Of a stretch of 52,351 nucleotides of DNA, positions 15,774-23,594 are shown piece by piece. The position numbers and the translations under genes are program-made. Each line of letters starts with the position of its first letter. Within the stretch, counting starts at the first letter, position 1. The stretch comes from Desulfuromonadales bacterium. GTDB taxonomy: Bacteria; Desulfobacterota; Desulfuromonadia; Desulfuromonadales; BM103. The notes beneath the pieces are model-generated. The model had not been told where the DNA came from and made no database searches. It was given only the letters and a program-made list of their open reading frames with translations. The stretch is taken from NCBI GenBank assembly GCA_030145195.1, contig JAQYVY010000025.1, forward strand, positions 1 through 52,351. Direction: 5' to 3'.

Positions 15774-17726
15774 TCAACCCTCCACACTTGCAGTATCAGT
15801 TTCACTCGCATACTCATTTTCACTTCCATCTAAAGTCAACGAAGGCCAGATTTCCAGCAACTGGCTCAAGAGATAGTTCATGCGCTTTTCAATCGCCGAC
15901 TCGCACCAGTCATCAGCATCTTCTCCGTGGAAATATTGTGTTAAATTAAGCTTGCTGAACTTCAGAAGTTCTGGCCTTTTTCTCACCCAAGAAGAGTTTG
16001 ACAGCGCTGGGTTGAGGCTCCCCGTAATTAAAGTTAAGTTCCCCAAATTGTTGACTAAACGATTTCGTTTCTGGATAGCGTCTTGCTCAGCAATCGGATC
16101 AGGCTCGCCAGTTTCTGAATTAACTTTATCAGCATCCGCGAGCGGCCAGTGTGTTTGCCATGTCTGCGGCATTACATGCTCGATCGTCAGGCCAGCAGGC
16201 AGCGGCTGCGCCTCACTCTTTGAAGAGTGAGCATATGCGTCAAGAGCCTCAAGAATCGCTCGAACCTTATACTGAGCCAAGCGACCATAAAGAGACATAT
16301 CTTTGATGGCGGACTCAAAACTCGCATCATCTGGATAGCGCGTACTATCAGCAACACTCTTCCCCATATACTCTGCGACCACATCTGCCGTCAAAACACC
16401 CCCTTTATCAACAGAGCGAATAATATCGACAAAATAGCGATTGTAGTTTTTGCCAGTAAGACCACAGACCATACGCCGAACCAGATAAGACTCGATGTGC
16501 ACCAAAACCTTGTCGAACTCAGGCTTGTTATTTGGCATCAGATGGGCATACGCATAAAGCAAGAACGGAAAAATCGTTGTCGTGTCAACGGCGTCCATAC
16601 GCCGCAGAAATATTGCTAATCTGCTGTGGTTTTGAGGATTGTAAAATACTTTAAAAACGTCTGCATATCTCGACAACTGGGCGATGTGTTCTGCTGCCGT
16701 CTTAGGTACCGTGAGCAATGAGCCTTCTATTGAGATAGATTCGCGAATAAAGTCCTTAAACGCATTAAACAGGTGGGACGACTTGACTTCCTCGCGTGCC
16801 ATCATTGCCAGATAATGATTAATGAAAATATCGACCCGTGGCCGGGTAATTCGCCCTTGTTTAACCCAAGCCCGCCACCATTCCGTTTCAAAGCGTTTCC
16901 AATGGTCTTCATACAGTTTCTCAACTTTTTCGCCATCGGCTTCAGCTTGTCGGAAAAGATGATTCTTGATCAGGTCAGCAGGAAGAAGATCTTCGCCCCT
17001 GGCATTGAGTGTTTCGAAAATGACTTGTGTTTCATCATCTTTATCCAAATCGATCACGACAACCTGAAGACAATCTTTGACAACGCACCAAAGTGACTCG
17101 AAACGATCTTCAAAAGATTTTCCCTGCAACACCTCTGCGTCTTCATCATCGTCCAGTTCTCCATTCAGCCAAGTTGTGAGTTGGCCGTGGAAGAACTTGT
17201 ATCCATCAATAATATTGTTGGCCCCATCTTTCACTTCAGGCTTCTGTTTGATGATGTTTGCAACAGCATCAGGCGATCCAGCTTCATGAACAACGCGGAA
17301 TGCCGCCCGATTGCTATTTGTCGGCCAGACCTTAAAAACCTCATCGTCGTGATCAATTTTACTGCGACGATTTGCGACGAGGTCGCTAAAGCGTTCTTGA
17401 TACTTCTCAGTACTGTGCTCTTTTGCCAAGTCACGCGCAGCCATCAGAAACAATTGAAGAGTGGTAAACCGCTGTTGGCCGTCGATGATCTGGCGACTCT
17501 CGATGGAGCCGGTCGATTTTGCTAACTGCTCCAGAACAACTGCACCGAGGAAGTGAGGATGGGCATTAGTCCCCCGCAGATGTTTATCAAGCAATGATTG
17601 GATATCTTCCCAGAGGGGGTCCCAATTAGCATCCTTTGTCCAAACATAGGGGCGCTGGAACAAAGGCACCTGATAGGTTATTGTCTGGTCGAAGATTCGT
17701 TCTAGTTTTCTGGTATTCGCTTCCAA
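15774..17726 (-). CDS. GmrSD-like fused DUF262-DUF1524 protein, type IV restriction
   Basis: This 650-residue protein joins both parts of GmrSD-type modification-dependent restriction. The N-terminal DUF262 half has VPLFQRPYVW and the nucleotide-linked motif DGQQRFTTLQ (82-86 for DGQQR). The C-terminal DUF1524 half has the HNH-like sequence IEHVMPQTW, followed by NNLGNLTLITGSLN and NSSW. Such proteins cleave DNA with modified, often glucosylated, cytosines. The start is TTG 17726, chosen because AGGAGG lies five bases upstream and no nearby ATG fits. The gene begins 59 bases after the GIY-YIG gene and overlaps or abuts the DUF3553 gene downstream. Confidence 0.88.
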   Translation of the reverse strand: MEANTRKLERIFDQTITYQVPLFQRPYVWTKDANWDPLWEDIQSLLDKHLRGTNAHPHFLGAVVLEQLAKSTGSIESRQIIDGQQRFTTLQLFLMAARDLAKEHSTEKYQERFSDLVANRRSKIDHDDEVFKVWPTNSNRAAFRVVHEAGSPDAVANIIKQKPEVKDGANNIIDGYKFFHGQLTTWLNGELDDDEDAEVLQGKSFEDRFESLWCVVKDCLQVVVIDLDKDDETQVIFETLNARGEDLLPADLIKNHLFRQAEADGEKVEKLYEDHWKRFETEWWRAWVKQGRITRPRVDIFINHYLAMMAREEVKSSHLFNAFKDFIRESISIEGSLLTVPKTAAEHIAQLSRYADVFKVFYNPQNHSRLAIFLRRMDAVDTTTIFPFLLYAYAHLMPNNKPEFDKVLVHIESYLVRRMVCGLTGKNYNRYFVDIIRSVDKGGVLTADVVAEYMGKSVADSTRYPDDASFESAIKDMSLYGRLAQYKVRAILEALDAYAHSSKSEAQPLPAGLTIEHVMPQTWQTHWPLADADKVNSETGEPDPIAEQDAIQKRNRLVNNLGNLTLITGSLNPALSNSSWVRKRPELLKFSKLNLTQYFHGEDADDWCESAIEKRMNYLLSQLLEIWPSLTLDGSENEYASETDTASVEG

Positions 17727-17785
17727 AGTTGCCTCCTATATAAACTAAACAAATCAAATCATCATTTGCTACTTAAAACCTTTAT

Positions 17786-18421
17786 CTACTCTTCAAAATC
17801 AAGAGGGGCAAAATCTGAAAAGTTAGTAGGAGCTAGTTCCCATAAAGGTTTTTTGCCTGCAATCTTGAGTGGAGTGTTCCACCAAGAGCCGCCCCCTTTG
17901 TAACTCTTGTTAGCCCCAGAAATGCTATTCAAAACCGGAAAACGCTTTTTTTCATCTAAGCCTCCATAATTTTCACTGAAGTATTCAAGCATCAAGTATT
18001 CAACATGTTTATAATAACTTTTTGTTCCTTTTAATGACGGATATGAAAAATGAAAATCGAAATTTGCGCCTGAAAGACTCAGCATAAAATCAAAGAGGCT
18101 GTTATTAAAATGATTTTCAATCCTTTTTAAGACATTTCCTATTCCAACGTAGATTACCTGAGATCTTTTTTTCCTGTATTGAATTGATAGTGGGTTTGAT
18201 AATGAAATTACATACACACCATACTTTAAAGGCGCTAATTCAAAACCAGCGTCATCGCATGCATCCTCAATTTGCCAAAGTGCTTCCTTGATCGATTTTC
18301 GTCGAAGTTCTTTTTGAACTTCAGATGAATATTCATCATAAATGGCTAAATCAAATCCAGCATTTCTTGTATAAATAGCTAAGCTTTGGTTTTTTATTGA
18401 ATACCAGTGGTTCCTTTTCAT
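17786..18421 (-). CDS. GIY-YIG nuclease-like protein
   Basis: This 211-residue protein contains a probable GIY-YIG nuclease core from about residue 67. YGVYVISL and VIYVGIG correspond to the name-giving strands, LKRI supplies the arginine, HVEYLMLEYF the metal-binding glutamate, and PVLNSISG the terminal Asn. It is more AT-rich than the neighbouring hsdS and GmrSD genes, suggesting separate acquisition. AAAGGA precedes the ATG, which lies 17 bases after the hsdS stop. A role as an accessory restriction nuclease is inferred. Confidence 0.75.
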   Translation of the reverse strand: MKRNHWYSIKNQSLAIYTRNAGFDLAIYDEYSSEVQKELRRKSIKEALWQIEDACDDAGFELAPLKYGVYVISLSNPLSIQYRKKRSQVIYVGIGNVLKRIENHFNNSLFDFMLSLSGANFDFHFSYPSLKGTKSYYKHVEYLMLEYFSENYGGLDEKKRFPVLNSISGANKSYKGGGSWWNTPLKIAGKKPLWELAPTNFSDFAPLDFEE

Positions 18422-18438
18422 GTTGTGTCCTTTTTTTA

Positions 18439-20163
18439 TTACGCCACCAAAAGCTGCCGCACGGTAGCTTCCATCAGTTTTTCGCTGTGCCGCTGTGCCT
18501 GGTTGAGTTTAGCTTCGAGGTCGTCGCACAGGGTCATGAGTTGGTCGACTCTGGCGACAATGCGTTTTTGTTCTTCGAGCGGAGGTACAGAAATAAGTAG
18601 GTTGCTAATCTCTGTTGAGTTTATATTTTTCACCCCTGATGTTGTCCTGATAGGGCCCTCTATCTGGATTCTTACATATGAACTTTCAAGCATGAGGTGA
18701 ACATATTTTGTTGAGATTAACTGGGGGAATGACCGAACTCGAACAAGATATCCAGCGTAAGAATAACCATCTAGGCTATTGCCAATAACCGCCGACCGGC
18801 CAACCAAATTGACGCTACCATTTGATCGAATAAGCAAGAGGTCACCTTCTTTGAGAGACAGGTCTTGCTTTTCCTTGTCTGTCAAATTGGTGAATTTCAA
18901 ATCTTCAACATCCACCACGCCCTTTTTTAGGTTGGGAATCCTAAGAACAGGATCACCAATAATTTTGTAATCGCAGCGTTTTGATGTGCCATAACGCAGG
19001 TCTGCTGCAATCTCACCAAATCTAATCCATTGCCAAGGTTCAGGTAATTTCCATGGCAAAAGATTTGGCTCAATAGGCGCAAGGTCCTTGCCCTTTTTTA
19101 CCATTTTCTCTCTTAAGAGCCTCTCCTTCTCAGCCTTAATCCTCTCCAGCAAAACAGAAGCAGGCTCGTCGCTGGGGTCTTGGGGGACGAGCTTGCCCTG
19201 AACGGCGAGTTGGAGGATGGCGGCACGAAGTTTGGCGATGGTTTCGGGGTGGTCGTAGAGCAGGTCGAAGTTGGTACTGATGCGCTGCCAGCGGTCGGCG
19301 AATTCGTCGGGCTCGCGGGAGGTGAGCAGTGCGTCGAGGGAGGCTTTGTTGAGGCGCACCCGCCCTTGCTGCTTCTTTTGCTGGCGGGCTTCGAGTTCGT
19401 TGCACAGGGACATGAGTTGGTCGACCTTGGCGACGATGCGTTTTTGCTCTACTTCAGGTGCAATCGGCACCATGGCATTGTTCATCTTTGTTAGAGTAAC
19501 TCTTGTGATCGCCACCCCAGACATGTCTTCGCGCATGAGATCATAGAAAAATGGTGACCGTAAAACATGAAGCAGATAACCGTTATAGAATCCTTGCGGC
19601 AACTTCAGTAAGGCAACACTTGAAAGCATACTAAACGGCTCATCAAGATCATTTATCGTTACTATGCCTGTCGTTGCTCCATCTTTGATGTAAAGTAGGT
19701 CACCAATTTCAGGGTTACATCTTGCAAAGATTTCCTCATGCACCTCTTTTGTCACATAAGAGATATTTGATAGTTGCACGCCAAAGTTTTTAATATTTTT
19801 GGCAGTCACATATTTAAAATCACCGTTTTCGGTATTTGTCGGAGAGTGGTGAGTTCCATCAGTTAACTTTAAAAGAGCATCTCCCAGACGTACCCATTGC
19901 CACGATTTGGGCAATTCAAAGCGCCTGTCACTCTCTGTAATAAGCGATGTCTTCTTTGACTTCTTAACAACCCCAGACTTAACCAACCTCTCCTTCTCGA
20001 CCTCAATCCTCTCCAGCAGTACCGAAGCAGGCTCATCACTCGGGACTTGCGGCACCAACTTCCCCTGCACCGCAAGCTGAAGAATCAACTCCCGCAGTTT
20101 CTGCACTCCATTAGGCGCATCGGCCAGATGTCCGAAATTGGCAAAAAACATTTCAACCGTCAT
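18439..20163 (-). CDS. hsdS: Type I restriction-modification specificity subunit
   Basis: This 574-residue protein should choose the DNA target of the HsdR-HsdM-HsdS complex. It has two target recognition domains, about residues 80-240 and 355-520. Each is preceded by a repeated conserved region (LAVQGKLVPQ-PSDEPASVLLERI) and followed by a helical spacer (EQKRIVAKVDQLMSLC and EQKRIVARVDQLMTLC). The two-half design implies a bipartite recognition sequence. The ATG overlaps the stop of the RhuM-like frame by four bases. That frame carries a strong terminator-like hairpin, so hsdS expression may depend on upstream translation. Confidence 0.95.
   Translation of the reverse strand: MTVEMFFANFGHLADAPNGVQKLRELILQLAVQGKLVPQVPSDEPASVLLERIEVEKERLVKSGVVKKSKKTSLITESDRRFELPKSWQWVRLGDALLKLTDGTHHSPTNTENGDFKYVTAKNIKNFGVQLSNISYVTKEVHEEIFARCNPEIGDLLYIKDGATTGIVTINDLDEPFSMLSSVALLKLPQGFYNGYLLHVLRSPFFYDLMREDMSGVAITRVTLTKMNNAMVPIAPEVEQKRIVAKVDQLMSLCNELEARQQKKQQGRVRLNKASLDALLTSREPDEFADRWQRISTNFDLLYDHPETIAKLRAAILQLAVQGKLVPQDPSDEPASVLLERIKAEKERLLREKMVKKGKDLAPIEPNLLPWKLPEPWQWIRFGEIAADLRYGTSKRCDYKIIGDPVLRIPNLKKGVVDVEDLKFTNLTDKEKQDLSLKEGDLLLIRSNGSVNLVGRSAVIGNSLDGYSYAGYLVRVRSFPQLISTKYVHLMLESSYVRIQIEGPIRTTSGVKNINSTEISNLLISVPPLEEQKRIVARVDQLMTLCDDLEAKLNQAQRHSEKLMEATVRQLLVA
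19120..20100. repeat. Internal duplicated segments of hsdS
   Basis: About 100 bp at 19125-19235 and at 19990-20095 are similar at DNA level. Both encode the LAVQGKLVPQ-PSDEPASVLLERI region. Such repeats allow recognition domains to be exchanged by recombination. Confidence 0.7.
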
Positions 20164-20179
20164 AAACCAAAAACCTTTA

Positions 20180-20282
20180 TTTCACGCAAAGCCGCAAAGT
20201 CGCCAAGAGGGTCAAAACCTTTCCTTAACGGTTTCCTTTGCGCCTTTGCGGCTTGAGTGAGCAACGCGAACGGGCGTGAAAA
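20180..20282. repeat. Palindromic dispersed-type repeat between rhuM remnant and hsdS
   Basis: The segment starts with TTTCACGC and ends with GCGTGAAA. Inside it, AAGCCGCAAAG (20189-20199) pairs with CTTTGCGGCTT (20244-20254). Its GCAAAG-rich wording resembles short non-coding repeats common in environmental genomes. It seems to have replaced the end of the RhuM gene. Confidence 0.55.
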
Positions 20283-20310
20283 AACCATCAATCGTTTCTC
20301 CGATTGATGG
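20279..20310 (-). terminator. Terminator-like hairpin inside the RhuM frame
   Basis: On the minus strand a perfect 10-bp stem CCATCAATCG with a six-base loop is followed by at least six T. It lies between hsdM and hsdS in the direction of transcription. It is either the old end of the rhuM transcript or an attenuator for hsdS. Confidence 0.75.
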
Positions 20311-20643
20311 GGTTGACGACCACCTTGATGATTGCGCAGAACCCTGGTCGCCCATTGTCGGAACTGGGTGCCGCGTTGCGATTTAACCCGATAACCTACG
20401 GAGATGATCACATCAAGATTGTAAAAAACAACCGGTTTGTCAGAATTTGCAATATGCATTTTCTGCATATTGCTTTTCTCCTCTAATTCCCCCTCCTTAA
20501 AAACATTCCGAATGTGGCGAGACAGAACGGACTGGTCGCGTTGAAATAAATCGACCAGTTGAGCCTGGTTCAACCAAACGGTGTCCTGCTCAAGCTGAAC
20601 CTCCAACTGAGTCGTACCGTCTTCGGCCTGAAAAATGACAACA

Positions 20644-22095
20644 TCACTCATCGCCCCCTCCCAGTGCATCCATCAATTCATATTTCAATTTATCGCGCGT
20701 CTCAGACACGCTGGTCAGCAAAGTTTTGTATTCGGCCAGCAACTCCTCGGGATCACCGAGCGCATCGGCAACGGTGTTGGGATTCTTGATATCGAGGTTG
20801 TAACCATTGGCCTTAATCTGCTCAACAGAAACCTTCCACGCTTGCTCGCTCTCCTGCCGGTTCTTCCACCAGGCTTTCTCAGGAGCGAACTCATCAATGC
20901 GCATCGGTTTGGTCTTGTTGTAGCTCTTTGCCCCTTCAGGATAAGGATGCTCATAATACCAAACGTCCTTGGTCGGTTCCCCCTTGGTGAAGAACAGCAG
21001 GTTGGTCTTGATGCCGGTGTAGGGGTTGAAGACACCATTAGGCAGACGCACCACGGTGTGCAGGTTGCACTCTTCGAGCAACTTCTCCTTGATGCGGGTC
21101 TTGACGCCCTCACCGAACAATGTGCCATCAGGTAAGACAATAGCGGCGCGGCCGCCGTCCTTGAGTAAGTGCTTGATCAGCACCAGAAACAAGTCGGCAG
21201 TCTCACGGGTGCGGAAGGTCGCCGGGAAGTTGGACTCAATGCCGTCTTCCTCGGTGCCGCCGAAGGGTGGATTGGTCACCACCACGTCGACCCGATCCTT
21301 GGGTCCGTAATCACGCATGGGACGCGACAGGGTGTTATCGTGACGAATGTTGGACGGCACCTCAATGCCGTGCAGCAGCATGTTAGTGGTGCAGAGCAGA
21401 TGAGGTAGCGCCTTCTTCTCAACGCCAAAGACTGACTTCTGCAAAAGCTGCTCGTCCTCGGCAGTCTTCACATCATTGCCGCGCACATGCTCGATGGAGC
21501 AGGAGAGGAAACCGCCGGTACCGCAAGCCGGGTCGAGGATCTTCTCGCCAAGCCTAGGATTGACCATATCGACCATGAACTGGGTAACGGCACGCGGGGT
21601 GTAGAACTCCCCGGCGTTACCTGCGCTCTGCAAATCTTTGAGGATTTGCTCGTAAATGTCGCCGAAGGTGTGGCGGTCGTCGGAACGGTTAAAATCGATT
21701 GCATTGATCTTGTTGACCACCTGGCGAATCAAGGTGCCGTTCTTCATGTAGTTGTAGGCATCCTCAAAGACCGAGCGCACCACGATGCCGCGCCCGTTAG
21801 TCCCGGCATTCAACTCCAGTTCCTTGAGGTTCTTGAACAGATCGTTATTGATGAAGTCAAGTAACTCATCACCGGTAATCCCCTCGGCATCAGCCGCCCA
21901 ATTGCGCCAGCGCAGCCGCTCGGGGATCGGCGAGGTGTAGTTGTCTTGAAGCAGTTCGAGTTCCTGCTCCTGGTCATCGAATATTTTCAGAAAGAACGTC
22001 CAGACAAGTTGGCCGATACGCTGCGCGTCGCCATCGACGCCGGCGTCCTTGCGCATGATGTCCTGGATGGATTTGATTGTGGTTGATACTGACAT
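20644..22095 (-). CDS. hsdM: Type I restriction-modification DNA methyltransferase subunit
   Basis: This 483-residue protein should methylate adenine N6 in the target set by HsdS. It has the SAM-binding motif DPACGTGGFL near residue 175 and the catalytic NPPFGG near residue 265, with the N-terminal helical HsdM domain before them. The gene starts two bases after the stop of the PD-(D/E)XK gene and overlaps the RhuM-like gene. Length is typical of this HsdM subgroup. Confidence 0.96.
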   Translation of the reverse strand: MSVSTTIKSIQDIMRKDAGVDGDAQRIGQLVWTFFLKIFDDQEQELELLQDNYTSPIPERLRWRNWAADAEGITGDELLDFINNDLFKNLKELELNAGTNGRGIVVRSVFEDAYNYMKNGTLIRQVVNKINAIDFNRSDDRHTFGDIYEQILKDLQSAGNAGEFYTPRAVTQFMVDMVNPRLGEKILDPACGTGGFLSCSIEHVRGNDVKTAEDEQLLQKSVFGVEKKALPHLLCTTNMLLHGIEVPSNIRHDNTLSRPMRDYGPKDRVDVVVTNPPFGGTEEDGIESNFPATFRTRETADLFLVLIKHLLKDGGRAAIVLPDGTLFGEGVKTRIKEKLLEECNLHTVVRLPNGVFNPYTGIKTNLLFFTKGEPTKDVWYYEHPYPEGAKSYNKTKPMRIDEFAPEKAWWKNRQESEQAWKVSVEQIKANGYNLDIKNPNTVADALGDPEELLAEYKTLLTSVSETRDKLKYELMDALGGGDE

Positions 22096-22097
22096 AC

Positions 22098-23564
22098 TTA
22101 TACAGCCTCTTCCTTCTTCGAAATACTATCTAATGGCATCAAACTCATTTCTTTAATTACTACTCCTGCCATGGCGACAAGCTTGTTTGCAAAATCATTG
22201 CGATTAGTTTCATTCATTAAACGGTAAAAGCTCTCATTATTCTTTCTAAAATCTACATCTACGTCTTTATTAAGATATAAAATCGGCCTTCCCAGCCCTT
22301 TAAGTTTCCCCAACTTCTTTTTATCTGGAACATCATATTCTTTATGAACATGGCCATAAAACTTTTCTAAAACTTCTTTTGTATGGATGCACACATCATT
22401 TTCTCCGTATAGACCCACGTAGAAACGTCCATTAAAACGGATTTCTAGCCAAACATTCTGTTTTTCTCCAGATGGGCTAACATAGAAATATGACTTAGAT
22501 GACAAACCAAAATATTTTTTATTGGTACTTAGCTTCTCTTTCTCGAAAAAATTTTTCGTAAGGCCCTTTAGCTTTTCTGTTTCTGCTTTGGCTTTGAAGT
22601 TTGGCTCCAAAGACCCAACAAAAGCAGCACTATTCTCAGCTCTCGCTAAGGACTGTCGCTGCATATCATTCCATGACGTTTTAATATCATCCCAAATACT
22701 TTGAACGAGCTTTATCCTTGCTAATTTTGAAGCCTTTGCCAACTGGATCGCTGCCTCAAATTTTTCAGGAGAATTTAGTTCTTTCATTAACTCACTGGGC
22801 ATACTTCCTCCATTTCCCGTTAACAAGTTGATCGTTTCGATATACTGAGAGACAACTTCACGAGCATAAGGCAAACTACTCAGCTTTTCACGACACTGGG
22901 CCATCCATTCACATATTTCCTCGGAGTAAGAGAGGAGCCTAACCGGCTCCTCAGGTGTAGTCGCGCTATCAGTCGCTGACTCTTCACCCTCGCCTTCATC
23001 TCCATCATTATCTAGGCCCCAACCAATCAGTTCGCCAGGTATTCCTATGAGGCTATCCTTTGACGGCTCGTCTCCATTAAGGGTTAGATAAAAGAGCAGC
23101 CAACGCTGCCCCCCATTCTTTTCCCCAAAATTACTTTCGAGAAATTCGTAGTATCTCCCAAGTTGCCGCTTTTGCAGTCCCGCATAAATCTTGTTTTCTA
23201 TCGTAATACCAAAACGCTCACCATCACTATTTTCACCAACAAGCAGAATGTCGATCCTGCCGTCAACATCCTTACCTTCCTCAACTTGAACCCGCCAGGT
23301 GTCAAAACTTTTCACTTCCTCTTCAATACCCACAGACTTGAAAAACAACTTCAGGAAAGCATCGCCTTGGCCGTGCGTACCTTTAGGGCTAAGGAAATCT
23401 GCGATAAAAGCAGAATGACCCTTCACCTCGCTCGTATGCCGATCAAGTAACTTGAAGATATTAAAATCTTGTCCAGACTGTTGTCGATATTTGCGGTAGT
23501 TTGAAACTTCTTGCGTGGAGAATGTAAGGAGCTTTTTAGCAACCTGATTTATTTGCAGTGACAT
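22098..23564 (-). CDS. PD-(D/E)XK nuclease-superfamily protein within type I locus
   Basis: This 488-residue protein has KGHSAFIADFLSPKGTHGQG and then the nuclease-like core GRIDILLV (D), FGITIENKIYAG (E-x-K) and QLGRYYEFL. This is the PD-(D/E)XK_4 arrangement found in many defence-associated proteins. The C-terminal half has no recognised domain; it contains a lysine-rich stretch and an aromatic region. The gene is AT-rich compared with hsdM and hsdR and sits between them, implying insertion of an accessory nuclease. AAGGAA precedes the ATG. Confidence 0.8.
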   Translation of the reverse strand: MSLQINQVAKKLLTFSTQEVSNYRKYRQQSGQDFNIFKLLDRHTSEVKGHSAFIADFLSPKGTHGQGDAFLKLFFKSVGIEEEVKSFDTWRVQVEEGKDVDGRIDILLVGENSDGERFGITIENKIYAGLQKRQLGRYYEFLESNFGEKNGGQRWLLFYLTLNGDEPSKDSLIGIPGELIGWGLDNDGDEGEGEESATDSATTPEEPVRLLSYSEEICEWMAQCREKLSSLPYAREVVSQYIETINLLTGNGGSMPSELMKELNSPEKFEAAIQLAKASKLARIKLVQSIWDDIKTSWNDMQRQSLARAENSAAFVGSLEPNFKAKAETEKLKGLTKNFFEKEKLSTNKKYFGLSSKSYFYVSPSGEKQNVWLEIRFNGRFYVGLYGENDVCIHTKEVLEKFYGHVHKEYDVPDKKKLGKLKGLGRPILYLNKDVDVDFRKNNESFYRLMNETNRNDFANKLVAMAGVVIKEMSLMPLDSISKKEEAV

Positions 23565-23594
23565 CTAATATTCCTTACCTGAAGCGCCCATAGA

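Larger units (their letters stand above)
20160..20651 (-). pseudogene. Truncated RhuM-family gene
   Basis: The frame gives 163 residues from ATG 20651, preceded by a GGGAGGGG ribosome-binding site. Residues 1-108 fit the RhuM family (VWLNQAQLVDLF, VLSRHIRNVFKEGEL, VISVGYRVKSQRGTQFRQWA). After RVLRNH the family pattern stops. The second half of the usual protein of over 300 residues is missing, and the frame runs through a terminator-like hairpin and a palindromic repeat. A different frame reads IIKVVVNPINRRND then stop, so a frameshift near 20330 is possible. The gene overlaps hsdM by eight bases and hsdS by four. RhuM-like genes often sit inside type I loci; their role is unclear. Confidence 0.7.

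Noticed and set aside
20160-20330. Functional C-terminal half of RhuM
   Set aside because: Residues after about 108 do not follow the family and are encoded by a hairpin and palindromic repeat.
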